Part shown: piece after piece, positions 1 to 7,180 of the stretch
How positions within the stretch are numbered: position 1 is the first letter of the stretch
Layout: every line of letters starts with the position of its first letter
NCBI GenBank assembly: GCA_964532715.1
Contig: CAZHIX010000020.1
Coordinates: 1 to 19,584, forward strand
Length of the DNA: 19,584 nt
Direction of reading: 5' to 3'
DNA from: 1-14-0-10-45-29 sp964532715
GTDB lineage: Archaea > Micrarchaeota > Micrarchaeia > Anstonellales > Anstonellaceae
Notes under the pieces: model-generated
Seen by the model: the letters and a program-made list of their open reading frames with translations, nothing else
Told to the model about the DNA's origin: nothing
Databases searched by the model: none
Position numbers and translations under genes: made by a program

Positions 1-173
1 AGATGGAGTATTGACATTGTGATATTTGTGCAGTTGGGCACAAAGTTGCTCAACTCTTTTTGCAACTGCTTGATTTGTTTATGCTGTGTTTTGATTTGTT
101 CTTGTTGCTGTTTAATCTGTTCTTGTTGTTGCATGATGATATCCACAGCCTGTTGCAGTGTGGTTATCTCCAT
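1..173 (-). CDS. Partial Gln-rich coiled-coil protein (5' end only)
   Basis: An open frame runs leftward from an ATG at 173 to the window edge and gives 57 residues without a stop. The start reads METT-like (M-E-I-T-T-L-Q-Q-A-V) and is followed by a repeated Q-Q-Q-E-Q-I-K heptad-like stretch at about residues 15-40, which is a clear coiled-coil candidate, then a less regular segment with one Cys. The frame upstream of 173 is quickly closed, so this ATG is the natural start. Codon choice (CAG, CTG, GTG, ATC, CCC, AAC) is more GC-balanced than in the neighbouring genes, which prefer A/T third positions. Such N-terminal coiled coils occur in some transposases and in many structural proteins, but no catalytic part lies in the window, so function cannot be assigned. 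Confidence 0.45.
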   Translation of the reverse strand, partial: MEITTLQQAVDIIMQQQEQIKQQQEQIKTQHKQIKQLQKELSNFVPNCTNITMSILH

Positions 174-508
174 TTGGTCGCCATGGTGTAGAAGACAGGT
201 AAAATTTATGACGCTATCGGAAGATTTTTAACCGCTTACGATTTTAATAGTGATTTTACTACTACATTCCGGAATAGGTGTTTATGAGAATTTATCTTCT
301 CGTCTATAATGCTTCCTTAGAAGGCATATTTCTTATTGTACTTTAAAGGTACTATTAAATATTAAGGTTTGATTGAAAGTTATTCAGAAAAAAAGGATAA
401 TTTGGATCAAAAACATCCGAATTCTTAACAGCCGACGGTTAACATCTACAGGTTGAACAATACGGTTGAAGTGTACTCTTTTTATACACTATTTGAGCGA
501 ATAGTTAC
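174..508. other. Gene-free stretch with promoter and GGTT iterons
   Basis: No convincing ORF or structured RNA is seen. The right end holds three short direct repeats of the form GGTT(G)AA at about 437, 451 and 464, spaced 13-14 bp, immediately before the TATA-like box of the RNase Z gene. The left part separates two divergent genes and contains only AT-rich sequence. Confidence 0.5.
479..487 (+). promoter_or_regulatory. TATA-like box of the RNase Z gene
   Basis: TTTTTATAC is centred about 26 nt before the ATG at 509, the spacing expected for a leaderless archaeal transcript. It lies inside a small inverted repeat, GTGTA (471-475) and TACAC (485-489). Confidence 0.55.
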
Positions 509-1408
509 ATGATGGATGTTTATGTTCTTGGAAGTAGTGCTTCTGCACCAACTATTAATCGCAGTCTTCCAAGTATTGCACTTAGGCTAAATGGTGATAT
601 CGTTCTTCTTGATTGTGGCGAGGGTGCTCAACGTCAAATGATGCTTTATGGGGCGAGCTATGCGAAAGCAAAAGTAATATGCATATCTCATCTACATCTT
701 GATCACTTCCTTGGAATTTTTGGTCTAGCCGAAACACTTCGTTTATCCGGCGTGTGTGAAAAAATACAAATTTTTGGTCCTATGGGGTTAGCTCGTATTT
801 TACAATCTTTTGGAAAAAAAGAAATTTTTGAAGTACACGAGCTATGCACTCCTGTCAAATCATCAAAAACTCCAATTTTCTCAATCAACAATTATGATAT
901 TTTTGCATTTGATGTTTCTCATGGAAAAATGCCCGCGTTTGGTTATGTAGTGCGTGAGCGTAACAAAATTCGTTTTTTTGAAAAAAAAGCAAAATCGTTA
1001 GGGCTAAGCGGTACTCTTTTTTCTCAAATACTTAAAAATAAAAAATTAAAATTAAACAACAAAACTATTTTTCTAAAAGATGTAAGTTACGTTCAACCTG
1101 GCAAATGTTTATGTTATTGCGGTGATACTGTTTTTTCAAAAAAATGTGTATCAGCATCTAAGAATTGTGATTTATTAATCCATGAAGCAACTTATGACGA
1201 CTCTTGCAAAGATTTGGCAAAAGAGCGATTTCATTCAACTGCAAGTGATGGTGCAAAAGTCGCAAAACTTGCGGGTGTAAAATCCTTACTTTTAACCCAC
1301 ATCGGTGGAAAATACTCAAAAGATCCATCAATTCTTGTAGAACAAGCAAAAAAAATATTCAAGAACACATCTGTAGCGTCAGATGGTCTTGTCATTTCAC
1401 TAAAATAA
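509..1408 (+). CDS. rnz: Ribonuclease Z (tRNA 3' endonuclease)
   Basis: Metallo-beta-lactamase-fold endonuclease that removes the 3' trailer of precursor tRNAs in the cytoplasm. The 299-aa length is normal for the short RNase Z (about 300 aa). The N-terminus carries the family signature around residues 8-45 (G-S-S-A-S-A-P-T and D-C-G-E-G-A-Q-R-Q). The zinc-binding HLHLDH motif is at residues 61-66, with further likely metal ligands or catalytic residues at D206 (GDT), H225 (HEAT), H242 (HST) and H264 (THIGGKY). An exosite arm is plausible around residues 150-185, which is Lys- and Phe-rich. The ATG at 509 is preferred because a TATA-like box sits about 26 nt upstream. The gene is monocistronic in appearance, ending before a convergent neighbour at 1450. 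Confidence 0.93.
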   Translation: MMDVYVLGSSASAPTINRSLPSIALRLNGDIVLLDCGEGAQRQMMLYGASYAKAKVICISHLHLDHFLGIFGLAETLRLSGVCEKIQIFGPMGLARILQSFGKKEIFEVHELCTPVKSSKTPIFSINNYDIFAFDVSHGKMPAFGYVVRERNKIRFFEKKAKSLGLSGTLFSQILKNKKLKLNNKTIFLKDVSYVQPGKCLCYCGDTVFSKKCVSASKNCDLLIHEATYDDSCKDLAKERFHSTASDGAKVAKLAGVKSLLLTHIGGKYSKDPSILVEQAKKIFKNTSVASDGLVISLK

Positions 1409-1449
1409 AAAATTATGTTTTGTATCGTTTTTGTAATTTTCTAACTTCT

Positions 1450-1950
1450 TTATTCTGCCTGGCCTGTCGTTTCTTGTTTTTTCAACTGTATTCTTGGCGG
1501 TATCATTGGTGGCGCAAGATTTACTGGGCGAACCACGAGCACTCCGTTCGTGCCACATGTGAAGTTTATTGCGTTCAATACCATCTCTGAGAAATTATCT
1601 GGCAATTTCTTGGTTTTTTTCCAATTATCCATTATATCCTTTGCAGATTTTTCATCTTCATGTGCCAAAAGTGCTCCCTCCATTTTCAAAAAACCAACTT
1701 TTTCTTGATATGTTGCACTGTAGTTAAACACAATTTCAACTTCTGGTCCACTAACCTTTACGTTGTCTATCCCAATATTCACATCAAGTCCTTTCACATC
1801 TTCGTTTTTCTCACGTTTTGCTTCTACTCTGTCTATTCTAATACCTGTAATCATCAAAACACCTCTACTTTCTATCTTCACGCTTTGTTTTATTAAATCT
1901 ATTGCGTTCAACTGTCTTGTGTTTTTGTCAATTTCTTCACTTTGCAACAA
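1450..1950 (-). CDS. Conserved archaeal protein, possibly SecB-like fold
   Basis: A 166-aa frame with no signal peptide or membrane segment. From about residue 33 the pattern (ITGIRIDRVEAKR, then alternating hydrophobic strands, a helical EDEKSAKDIMDNW segment and a C-terminal A-P-P-M-I-P-P-R) resembles a conserved archaeal family of about 130-150 aa. The layout of strands, helix and Pro-rich tail recalls the SecB chaperone fold, but this is a low-certainty impression from memory. The start is unsettled. The longest frame uses TTG at 1950. An in-frame ATG at 1854 has GGTG exactly 5 nt upstream (1863-1860), the same arrangement as operon genes elsewhere in the window, and would give 134 aa. 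The 1855-1950 stretch is nevertheless protein-like in composition. The gene is divergent from the secreted protein at 1991 and convergent with rnz. Confidence 0.72.
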   Translation of the reverse strand: MLQSEEIDKNTRQLNAIDLIKQSVKIESRGVLMITGIRIDRVEAKREKNEDVKGLDVNIGIDNVKVSGPEVEIVFNYSATYQEKVGFLKMEGALLAHEDEKSAKDIMDNWKKTKKLPDNFSEMVLNAINFTCGTNGVLVVRPVNLAPPMIPPRIQLKKQETTGQAE

Positions 1951-1955
1951 GTGCC

Positions 1956-1973
1956 ATATCTTATAAAAGATAT
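1956..1973. promoter_or_regulatory. Near-palindromic divergent TATA region
   Basis: ATATCTT (1956-1962) and AAGATAT (1967-1973) are perfect inverted arms around ATAA, giving a TATA-like core readable on both strands (TTATAAAA on plus, TTTTATAA on minus). On the plus strand its centre is about 26 nt before the ATG at 1991, which fits a leaderless start. On the minus strand transcription would begin near 1938, inside the longest frame of the divergent gene. Confidence 0.55.
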
Positions 1974-1990
1974 CTCACGTATTGTTCTCT

Positions 1991-2836
1991 ATGGTTAAAC
2001 TATGCAATATTATATTGCTTCTATTACTCATACCTACGTTATTTGCGGGGTTTGAACTTCGTTCCCTAAAAGTTTCTGTTTATATAAACTCAGATGGAAG
2101 CGCGCATGCCACAGAAGAAGCACTTATTTTTATGGATTCAGAAAGTTCTATTCGCTTATACGAAGACTCTGTAATATTTAATGATCTCTCCTCTTGGGCA
2201 GATCGCACTCAAATAAGTGATCTAAGAACTCATATAAGTCGTGCGTATGTGGACGTAGTCGATTTGCGTGTTCGTCCACAACCCGTTCACAATTGCAATA
2301 ATCTTGCGCAAACTTGTTTTGCTACTTTGATTTTAGATTATGATGTTTTTGCACTATCAGAAAACACTTCAGGGATAACAAAGATGAGTTTGTACAAACC
2401 CCGTACAACTCGTCATGTCCTAAATTCAGATGTATTTAGTTTTACTCGTTCAAAAACAAATGATATAATACTTCCAAGAGGGTATTCATTGCAAATCACA
2501 ATTCCTCAGATTGCAAAAGCAATAACGTTTAGCAAAATTCCAGATAATGCAGATGATACCTCACACTCTACTCTGAATTATGATTCAGTAAGTGGTGCGA
2601 ATCAATACTTAGGCGAGCTTAGGTCTTTTATATGGGAGAATCAAACACTTTCTCAATTTGCTCTCTCTTTTGAAATAGAAAATTCACTGGAATACGAAAT
2701 CTCATATTTTTTCTCAAATCTTCAATCTAAACTCTTCGGTTTGCTCTCGTCCTCAGACGGCATCGCATATACTCTCGCTGGCATTTCATTTCTGTTTCCA
2801 CTAATATGGTTGCATTCACTTGAAAAAAAGGGATAA
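1991..2836 (+). CDS. Secreted or membrane-anchored protein, unknown function
   Basis: A 281-aa protein with an N-terminal hydrophobic signal (about residues 4-20, N-I-I-L-L-L-L-L-I-P-T-L-F-A-G), a large Ser/Thr-rich, probably beta-rich extracellular region with two Cys (in H-N-C-N-N and Q-T-C-F), and a C-terminal membrane segment (about residues 258-276) ending in a basic E-K-K-G tail. Most of the chain should therefore lie outside the membrane. The frame also has a TTG at 1982, but the ATG at 1991 sits about 26 nt after the TATA-like core, so a leaderless ATG start is preferred. The stop is one base before the start of pheS, so the two are probably co-transcribed. I do not recognise a named family. 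The topology matches many archaeal surface proteins. Confidence 0.75.
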   Translation: MVKLCNIILLLLLIPTLFAGFELRSLKVSVYINSDGSAHATEEALIFMDSESSIRLYEDSVIFNDLSSWADRTQISDLRTHISRAYVDVVDLRVRPQPVHNCNNLAQTCFATLILDYDVFALSENTSGITKMSLYKPRTTRHVLNSDVFSFTRSKTNDIILPRGYSLQITIPQIAKAITFSKIPDNADDTSHSTLNYDSVSGANQYLGELRSFIWENQTLSQFALSFEIENSLEYEISYFFSNLQSKLFGLLSSSDGIAYTLAGISFLFPLIWLHSLEKKG

Positions 2837-2837
2837 A

Positions 2838-4301
2838 ATGAATCTTTCTAAAATAGAAAAAAAACTTCTACTACATCTTCACGCGCGCAACGGAGAATCT
2901 AGTGTAGTTTTAGCATCGCAAAGTCCCGATTTCGCGTTGAGTGTTGATAGTGCGCGTTCTGCTTGCGAATCCTTATTTCATCTTGGTTTTTTGACAAAAA
3001 CAAATTTACAAAAAACTCGCATCACTTACACTCAACAAGGAATGTCTGCTCAAAAAAACAATCTTCCAGAAGTGGAGTTAATCCTTCTTGCTTCAAATCA
3101 AGATATTGTAATCTCTTCGTTAGATCCTTCTCTTAGAAATTTTGGTATAATGTGGGCAAAAAAGAAAGGTTGGATACAAACTTCAAACGGAGTCGTTTCT
3201 TTAACTCAAACTGCAAAATCTATTCTTCAAAAAAATGCGTATATTAAATTACCTACAAACCCAATGGATATTTGTAATTTTGATTCCGCATCCATTTCTG
3301 AGTTACAAAAACGCAATTTAATCCAACTTTCAAGTTCTGTTGAAGACACTTCTATCAAATTAACTGCATCTGGTTCAAAAATCGCATCAACTATAACTCC
3401 AACCGAATTAGAAAATACAAATGAAATCGGAGTGATTGATCGCAACCTGCTACTTTCTGGTTCTTGGAAAAATAAATTTTTTACTAAATACGACGTATCC
3501 TCTCCCCCTCCCGCGTCCTTTTTACCCCGACGTCATCCAGTTAGTCGTTTACGCAAACATATCTCTGACATTTTTACTCGTATGGGTTTTGAACAAATGA
3601 CTTCTGAATTAGTGCAATCCTCATTTTGGAATTTTGATGCATTATTTCAGCCTCAAGACCATCCAGCGCGTGATCTAGCCGATACATTTTACTTATCATC
3701 AAATTCTGACAAACTGACTGATCGTGATTTGGTCAAAAATGTAAAAAACGCACATGAATCAGGTTGGAAATATGATTGGAACGAGCAAATATCCTCAAGA
3801 AACGTTCTTCGCACGCACACAACTAGTGCAAGCGCAAAGACACTGTATACTCATCGCGAGAGTTCACTTGCTCAAAAATTTTTTATGGTCGGAAAAGTAT
3901 TCAGAAACGAAGCAACCGATTACAAACACCTTGCGGAGTTTTATCAGGTTGAGGGTATAGTCTGTTGGGAGCACGCTACGTTTGGGCATCTTTTAGGTCT
4001 GTTAAAATCCTTTTATTCTCATCTTGGGTTTGAGCAAATTAGATTTAGGCCTTCATATTTTCCATATACTGAGCCCTCTCTTGAAATAGAAGTTTTCCAT
4101 CCACAAAAAAAAGCATGGTTAGAACTTGGCGGTGCAGGTATATTGCGCCCCGAAGTGTCCTTACCTCTATGTAATAATTATCCTGTTCTTGCATGGGGGC
4201 TTTCACTTGAACGCCCACTAATGTTATCAAGCGACACTCCCGACATTCGCACTCTTTATAGAAATGATGTGGATTGGCTTAGAAATTTTAGTGTTTTATA
4301 A
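2838..4301 (+). CDS. pheS: Phenylalanine--tRNA ligase alpha subunit
   Basis: Catalytic alpha subunit of the alpha2-beta2 class II synthetase that charges tRNA-Phe. The 487-aa length is normal for the archaeal/eukaryotic type. The first 200 residues contain winged-helix-like repeats typical of that type. Class II features follow: motif 1 near residue 230 (R-R-H-P-V-S-R-L-R-K), H-P-A-R-D-L-A-D-T-F-Y-L, L-R-T-H-T-T-S-A-S-A, motif 2 near 350-372 (G-K-V-F-R-N-E-A-T-D), Y-F-P-Y-T-E-P-S-L-E, a Gly-rich substrate loop (E-L-G-G-A-G-I), and motif 3 near 453 (G-L-S-L-E-R). The ATG at 2838 follows the previous stop by one base and has a weak AGGGAT upstream. A TTG six codons earlier is less likely. pheT is not adjacent, but a PheT-like N-terminus may begin at 19510. 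Confidence 0.96.
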   Translation: MNLSKIEKKLLLHLHARNGESSVVLASQSPDFALSVDSARSACESLFHLGFLTKTNLQKTRITYTQQGMSAQKNNLPEVELILLASNQDIVISSLDPSLRNFGIMWAKKKGWIQTSNGVVSLTQTAKSILQKNAYIKLPTNPMDICNFDSASISELQKRNLIQLSSSVEDTSIKLTASGSKIASTITPTELENTNEIGVIDRNLLLSGSWKNKFFTKYDVSSPPPASFLPRRHPVSRLRKHISDIFTRMGFEQMTSELVQSSFWNFDALFQPQDHPARDLADTFYLSSNSDKLTDRDLVKNVKNAHESGWKYDWNEQISSRNVLRTHTTSASAKTLYTHRESSLAQKFFMVGKVFRNEATDYKHLAEFYQVEGIVCWEHATFGHLLGLLKSFYSHLGFEQIRFRPSYFPYTEPSLEIEVFHPQKKAWLELGGAGILRPEVSLPLCNNYPVLAWGLSLERPLMLSSDTPDIRTLYRNDVDWLRNFSVL

Positions 4302-4360
4302 CTCGTTTTTGTAACCTATGGTTTTTTGAAATTAAATGCAGTTTGGAGTATGGTGGTCGG

Positions 4361-4786
4361 ATGGGTATTTTAGATAATGTTTTCTCTATGTTCGGTGCAA
4401 GTGGCTCTGATTCTGAATCAAAAAAGGTTATGCCATTTAAACTTACTACTTCGTTGAGACCGGTTCGTCTTAGAGCAATGACTCAAAACTCTTGCGATTT
4501 AATCATAACTATTCAAAATTTAGATTCAAAATCGTTAATGTGTTCCGTGGTAGTCGAAAGTCCAAATTCTTTAGGTTTTGATTCTGTAGGGCTCCACAAG
4601 AAAAAAGAACTACGTCTTGGAAATTTGGATGTAGCCAAATCTCGTAGTATCCCTGTTTCAATACATGCCAACAACCAAACTCCTGCTGGTACGTATCGTT
4701 TTTTCATTACTGCATATTCTCATTATAGGGACTACACTCACGTACTAAACTCAGTAAGAAAATCAGTGGAGTTAAGGGTCGTTTAG
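4361..4786 (+). CDS. Small beta-rich protein, unknown function
   Basis: A 141-aa protein beginning M-G-I-L-D-N-V-F-S-M-F-G, followed by a polar Ser-rich linker and then a probable beta-sandwich (residues about 30-140) with alternating hydrophobic strands and N-Q-T-P-A-G-T-Y-R-F-F-I near the C-terminus. That arrangement is common in Ig-like or NEW3-type domains. There is no signal peptide, so it is predicted cytosolic or peripherally attached through its N-terminal amphipathic segment. The ATG at 4361 has GGTGG a few bases upstream and a TTAAAT box about 26 nt upstream, so both start signals agree. A TTG at 4343 would extend it by six residues. It follows pheS by about 60 nt. Function is unknown. 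Confidence 0.68.
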   Translation: MGILDNVFSMFGASGSDSESKKVMPFKLTTSLRPVRLRAMTQNSCDLIITIQNLDSKSLMCSVVVESPNSLGFDSVGLHKKKELRLGNLDVAKSRSIPVSIHANNQTPAGTYRFFITAYSHYRDYTHVLNSVRKSVELRVV

Positions 4787-4826
4787 TTTTTCAAACAGAG
4801 CGTTGGGTTCATATTCTGGCACTATC

Positions 4827-4860
4827 TTATTTTTTGTATTTTTCTATTTTTATTTTTTTT
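4827..4860 (+). terminator. T-rich transcription terminator
   Basis: A run of several oligo-T tracts separated by single A, G or C bases directly follows the gene ending at 4786 and precedes the convergent gene ending at 4867. Archaeal termination typically uses such T-tracts without a hairpin. Confidence 0.55.
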
Positions 4861-4866
4861 AAAATA

Positions 4867-5190
4867 TCAGCGTGTAGTATTCTCTTCTTTTTGTTGAACT
4901 GCTTTTAAGTCATGGCTTTTTTGTTTTTCATCTATTTTTTTAACCAAATCGTCTAATGTAGCCGCGATACTTCTACCTTGCTCTGTAAGACTAACGGTCT
5001 TCATTCTCCCTTTTTTTTCAAACTGAACCCATCCTGCACTTTGAAGTTTTGACAACCATTTAGTAACATACACGTATGACGTTGCAGAATATTTCGCAAG
5101 TTTTGATGGATACCATTTTTGTTCGCTATCCTTTAAGCATATTATTACTGCAACTGGTTTTTGTTTAAGTACGAATGCCTTCATTGTCAT
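4867..5190 (-). CDS. Winged-helix DNA-binding protein (MarR-like)
   Basis: A 107-aa protein with a winged helix-turn-helix at about residues 25-80: K-L-A-K-Y-S-A-T-S-Y-V-Y-V-T-K-W-L-S-K-L as the helix-turn-helix, then G-W-V-Q-F-E-K-K-G-R-M-K-T-V-S-L-T as the wing. A charged helical tail follows (D-D-L-V-K-K-I-D-E-K-Q-K) that may dimerise, as in MarR-like regulators. The ATG at 5190 lies about 26 nt after a TTAAAA box (5212-5219, read on the minus strand), suggesting a leaderless start. A second ATG at 5184 fits the spacing less well. It diverges from the pilin-like cassette at 5406, so it is a reasonable candidate regulator of that cassette, but this is inference from position only. Confidence 0.72.
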   Translation of the reverse strand: MTMKAFVLKQKPVAVIICLKDSEQKWYPSKLAKYSATSYVYVTKWLSKLQSAGWVQFEKKGRMKTVSLTEQGRSIAATLDDLVKKIDEKQKSHDLKAVQQKEENTTR

Positions 5191-5296
5191 GTAGCTAAAT
5201 TATCATTTAGTCTTTTAACTTATTGTGTATGCTTTTTGTAGCTTGTTGCGTCTTATCTCTGGGTCACCCTTTTTTTGGAAAACAACAATTTTTGCA

Positions 5297-5317
5297 CAAA
5301 TTCACGAATTGAATTTG
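5297..5317. promoter_or_regulatory. Inverted repeat, possible operator
   Basis: CAAATTCA (5297-5304) and TGAATTTG (5310-5317) form a perfect 8-bp inverted repeat with a 5-nt spacer, between the divergent winged-helix gene and the pilin-like cassette. The size suits a dimeric winged-helix repressor. Binding is not shown. Confidence 0.4.
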
Positions 5318-5377
5318 ACTAAATTTTGCGCTTAATTATGCAACACTCCATTGTTGGATTCCAAATCTGCAAATACT

Positions 5378-5384
5378 CTTAAAC
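5378..5384 (+). promoter_or_regulatory. Weak TATA-like box of the pilin-like cassette
   Basis: CTTAAAC is centred about 25 nt before the ATG at 5406. It is a poor TATA match and is listed because its spacing equals that at other leaderless starts in the window. Confidence 0.3.
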
Positions 5385-5405
5385 TCTTCTCGTGCTATCA
5401 ACTAC

Positions 5406-6020
5406 ATGCAGTCAAAAAAAGGGTACGTTTCGTTTTTTCTTTTTATACTAATATCTATAGCGATACTCTCAATTTCTTCCCAAAATGTCCAACCACAATC
5501 AATTTCTGGCGCATATATTTTCAAATCTACACATTCTGATCACGTCTTACTAAAACGTATCTTCAAACCCGTGATTCAAGATGCATTGTCTCAAGTTGCA
5601 AATACTTTAAGATTACTTGAAACCGCCGATCAACTATCTATCTCTCTTGGTCCGTTTAATAAAATAGTCTCAAACATCACACAAGAAACCCAAAACGATA
5701 TAGTGCGCGTTCAAGTTCTTCATAATCTAGATAGTGCAATGTCTTCGCACTCTGCTTCTTCAGAGTTTATTAGTTCTTATTTTTGCGATTCAAGTTCTTA
5801 TCTTTCAATAAACGAAGATCATATTTTATATAACTCCAACTGTCCTTTGCATTGGTTATCTTGTTGGAACACTATAGAAGTTCACAATCCTCTCATCTCT
5901 CAATTTAATGTTAAACTTGCAGATGGTATGTATCTTCGCACCGTTCATAAAAAAACAAACACGACGATACAGTCAAAAATTCAACCATTTGAAGTATCAA
6001 TTAATTTGGGGATACAATGA
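5406..6020 (+). CDS. Pilin-like exported protein 1
   Basis: A 204-aa protein with a short basic N-terminus (M-Q-S-K-K-G-Y) followed at once by a hydrophobic helix (V-S-F-F-L-F-I-L-I-S-I-A-I-L-S-I). This is the layout of archaeal class III signal peptides (K-K-G then the hydrophobic stretch), although the usual Gln at +1 and Glu at +5 are absent here. The rest is Ser-rich with three Cys (F-C-D, N-C-P, S-C-W) and should be extracellular, where the Cys could form disulfides. The stop overlaps the next start as ATGA, so it is translationally coupled to the next gene. It is the first of four similar genes. The exact role (major or minor pilin, pseudopilin, or other surface filament part) cannot be told from sequence alone. 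Confidence 0.72.
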   Translation: MQSKKGYVSFFLFILISIAILSISSQNVQPQSISGAYIFKSTHSDHVLLKRIFKPVIQDALSQVANTLRLLETADQLSISLGPFNKIVSNITQETQNDIVRVQVLHNLDSAMSSHSASSEFISSYFCDSSSYLSINEDHILYNSNCPLHWLSCWNTIEVHNPLISQFNVKLADGMYLRTVHKKTNTTIQSKIQPFEVSINLGIQ

Positions 6021-6346
6021 ATGCTCAAATAACTACTGAAGCACTGATGGGGTTTTTACTATTTTTATTTTTTATTATCTTTATGTTTGCTCCTACTTTA
6101 TCTTTTGTTCAAACTGCTCAACAGATAAATGACGCAAGTCAACTTTCATCTTCACTTTGTGCAAGTTCTCTAAATTTAGGTTTTTTATACTCAAGTTCAA
6201 TTTATCTAAGCACGCCTACAAAATTATCTATATTTCCTGTGCGTCTGAGTTCAAACATTATTTTCTCTCAACACTCATATGCCTACACTTTATGTGAAGG
6301 CGAAGGTTCGGTGTATGTTCAAAATAAAAAATATGTCCCACACTAA
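6017..6346 (+). CDS. Pilin-like exported protein 2
   Basis: A 109-aa protein starting M-N-A-Q-I-T-T-E-A-L-M-G-F-L-L-F-L-F-F-I-I-F. The order A, Q (+1), Glu (+5), then an uninterrupted hydrophobic helix matches the archaeal pilin/archaellin class III pattern. The remaining 75 residues are Ser-rich with two Cys. The start overlaps the stop of the previous gene by four bases (ATGA), with GGGGAT just upstream, and the 3' end overlaps the next gene. It is short for a major pilin and may be a minor subunit. Confidence 0.72.
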   Translation: MNAQITTEALMGFLLFLFFIIFMFAPTLSFVQTAQQINDASQLSSSLCASSLNLGFLYSSSIYLSTPTKLSIFPVRLSSNIIFSQHSYAYTLCEGEGSVYVQNKKYVPH

Positions 6347-6752
6347 ACGCGCTTCTATATACTCTTTTGACGCGCTGTTTGCAATAATCATCGTATTGTC
6401 ATTAACAATTCCATTACTATCAAAAATTTCTTCTGATTCTCTAGACTCAATGGTTTTGGTTTCTCGCCAACAAAAAATCTCAAGTCTTTTACAAATAAGT
6501 GAAGATTTTTATTGCGATAGGGCATCAAAAAAATTCTCCACTCAACTTTCACTAGATACCTATTCCTACTGTGGGGTATTATCTGATACCTTTGATCCAA
6601 CTACAAATTACGATTTTACTCGTTTGGGGTTAAGTGACTTTTCAGTGCATTTCACTTCTCCTCCTACATACTCTGATAATCATTTTTGTATTCATCGCCA
6701 GATGCGCGATTCAAATTCAAACTCGGTGTCATTATGGTTTTGTGCAACTTGA
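6315..6752 (+). CDS. Pilin-like exported protein 3
   Basis: A 145-aa protein with a basic N-terminus (K-I-K-N and H-T-K-R), then A-S-I-Y-S-F-D-A-L-F-A-I-I-I-V-L-S-L as the hydrophobic helix, with an acidic D just before the helix as in the neighbours (T-E-A-L, F-E-A-M). The C-terminal region is Ser/Asp-rich with four Cys. Possible starts are ATG 6315 (AAGG about 8 nt upstream, which I prefer) and ATG 6333 (no clear ribosome-binding site). It overlaps the preceding gene by about 30 nt in another frame, which supports one polycistronic message. No family name is recognised beyond pilin-like. Confidence 0.68.
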   Translation: MFKIKNMSHTKRASIYSFDALFAIIIVLSLTIPLLSKISSDSLDSMVLVSRQQKISSLLQISEDFYCDRASKKFSTQLSLDTYSYCGVLSDTFDPTTNYDFTRLGLSDFSVHFTSPPTYSDNHFCIHRQMRDSNSNSVSLWFCAT

Positions 6753-6794
6753 TGTATTATTTTAGTCAGTATGTTTTATCTTTTGGTGGTCTTT

Positions 6795-7172
6795 ATGATT
6801 TCATTTGAAGCAATGCTTTCGTCAATTCTTTTATTAGGTGCGTTTTCGCTATTGATATATTCTCATCAAAACGATTCAACACCTTCTCAATTTGTTTCTT
6901 TTGCAAATTTTCTTGAGCTCTCTGACCTCGCATTTTTAATGTCTGATGGGCGTGCCTGCGATTTCTCAAATGTAAAACTAGATTCAAATTTCTGTTATAG
7001 TTGCATACTGTTTGACTCTAATAACTCTTTTTCAAACCCAACTACTATTTATTCAAGTTATTCTTGCAACTATGCGCAATCATCTGCCTTTGCAAAACTA
7101 TCAATAAACGTTCCTATCTATGCTCAAAATAAACTCTATTCAATGCAATTATCAAAATATCCCCGTAACTAA
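6795..7172 (+). CDS. Pilin-like exported protein 4
   Basis: A 125-aa protein starting M-I-S-F-E-A-M-L-S-S-I-L-L-L-G-A-F-S-L-L-I, again an acidic residue at position 5 followed by a hydrophobic helix, then a Ser/Asn-rich region with four Cys (A-C-D, F-C-Y-S-C, S-C-N). The ATG at 6795 has GGTGGT 4 nt upstream (6785-6790) and is preferred over ATG 6771. It ends the four-gene cassette, eight bases from the stop of a convergent lipoprotein gene, with no T-rich terminator between them. Confidence 0.68.
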   Translation: MISFEAMLSSILLLGAFSLLIYSHQNDSTPSQFVSFANFLELSDLAFLMSDGRACDFSNVKLDSNFCYSCILFDSNNSFSNPTTIYSSYSCNYAQSSAFAKLSINVPIYAQNKLYSMQLSKYPRN

Positions 7173-7180
7173 CGTCTTCC

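Noticed and set aside
5260..5275. GGGTCACCC followed by a T tract as a classical hairpin terminator
   Set aside because: The GGGT/ACCC arms leave only a one-base loop, so no stable hairpin can form, and no plus-strand gene ends there.
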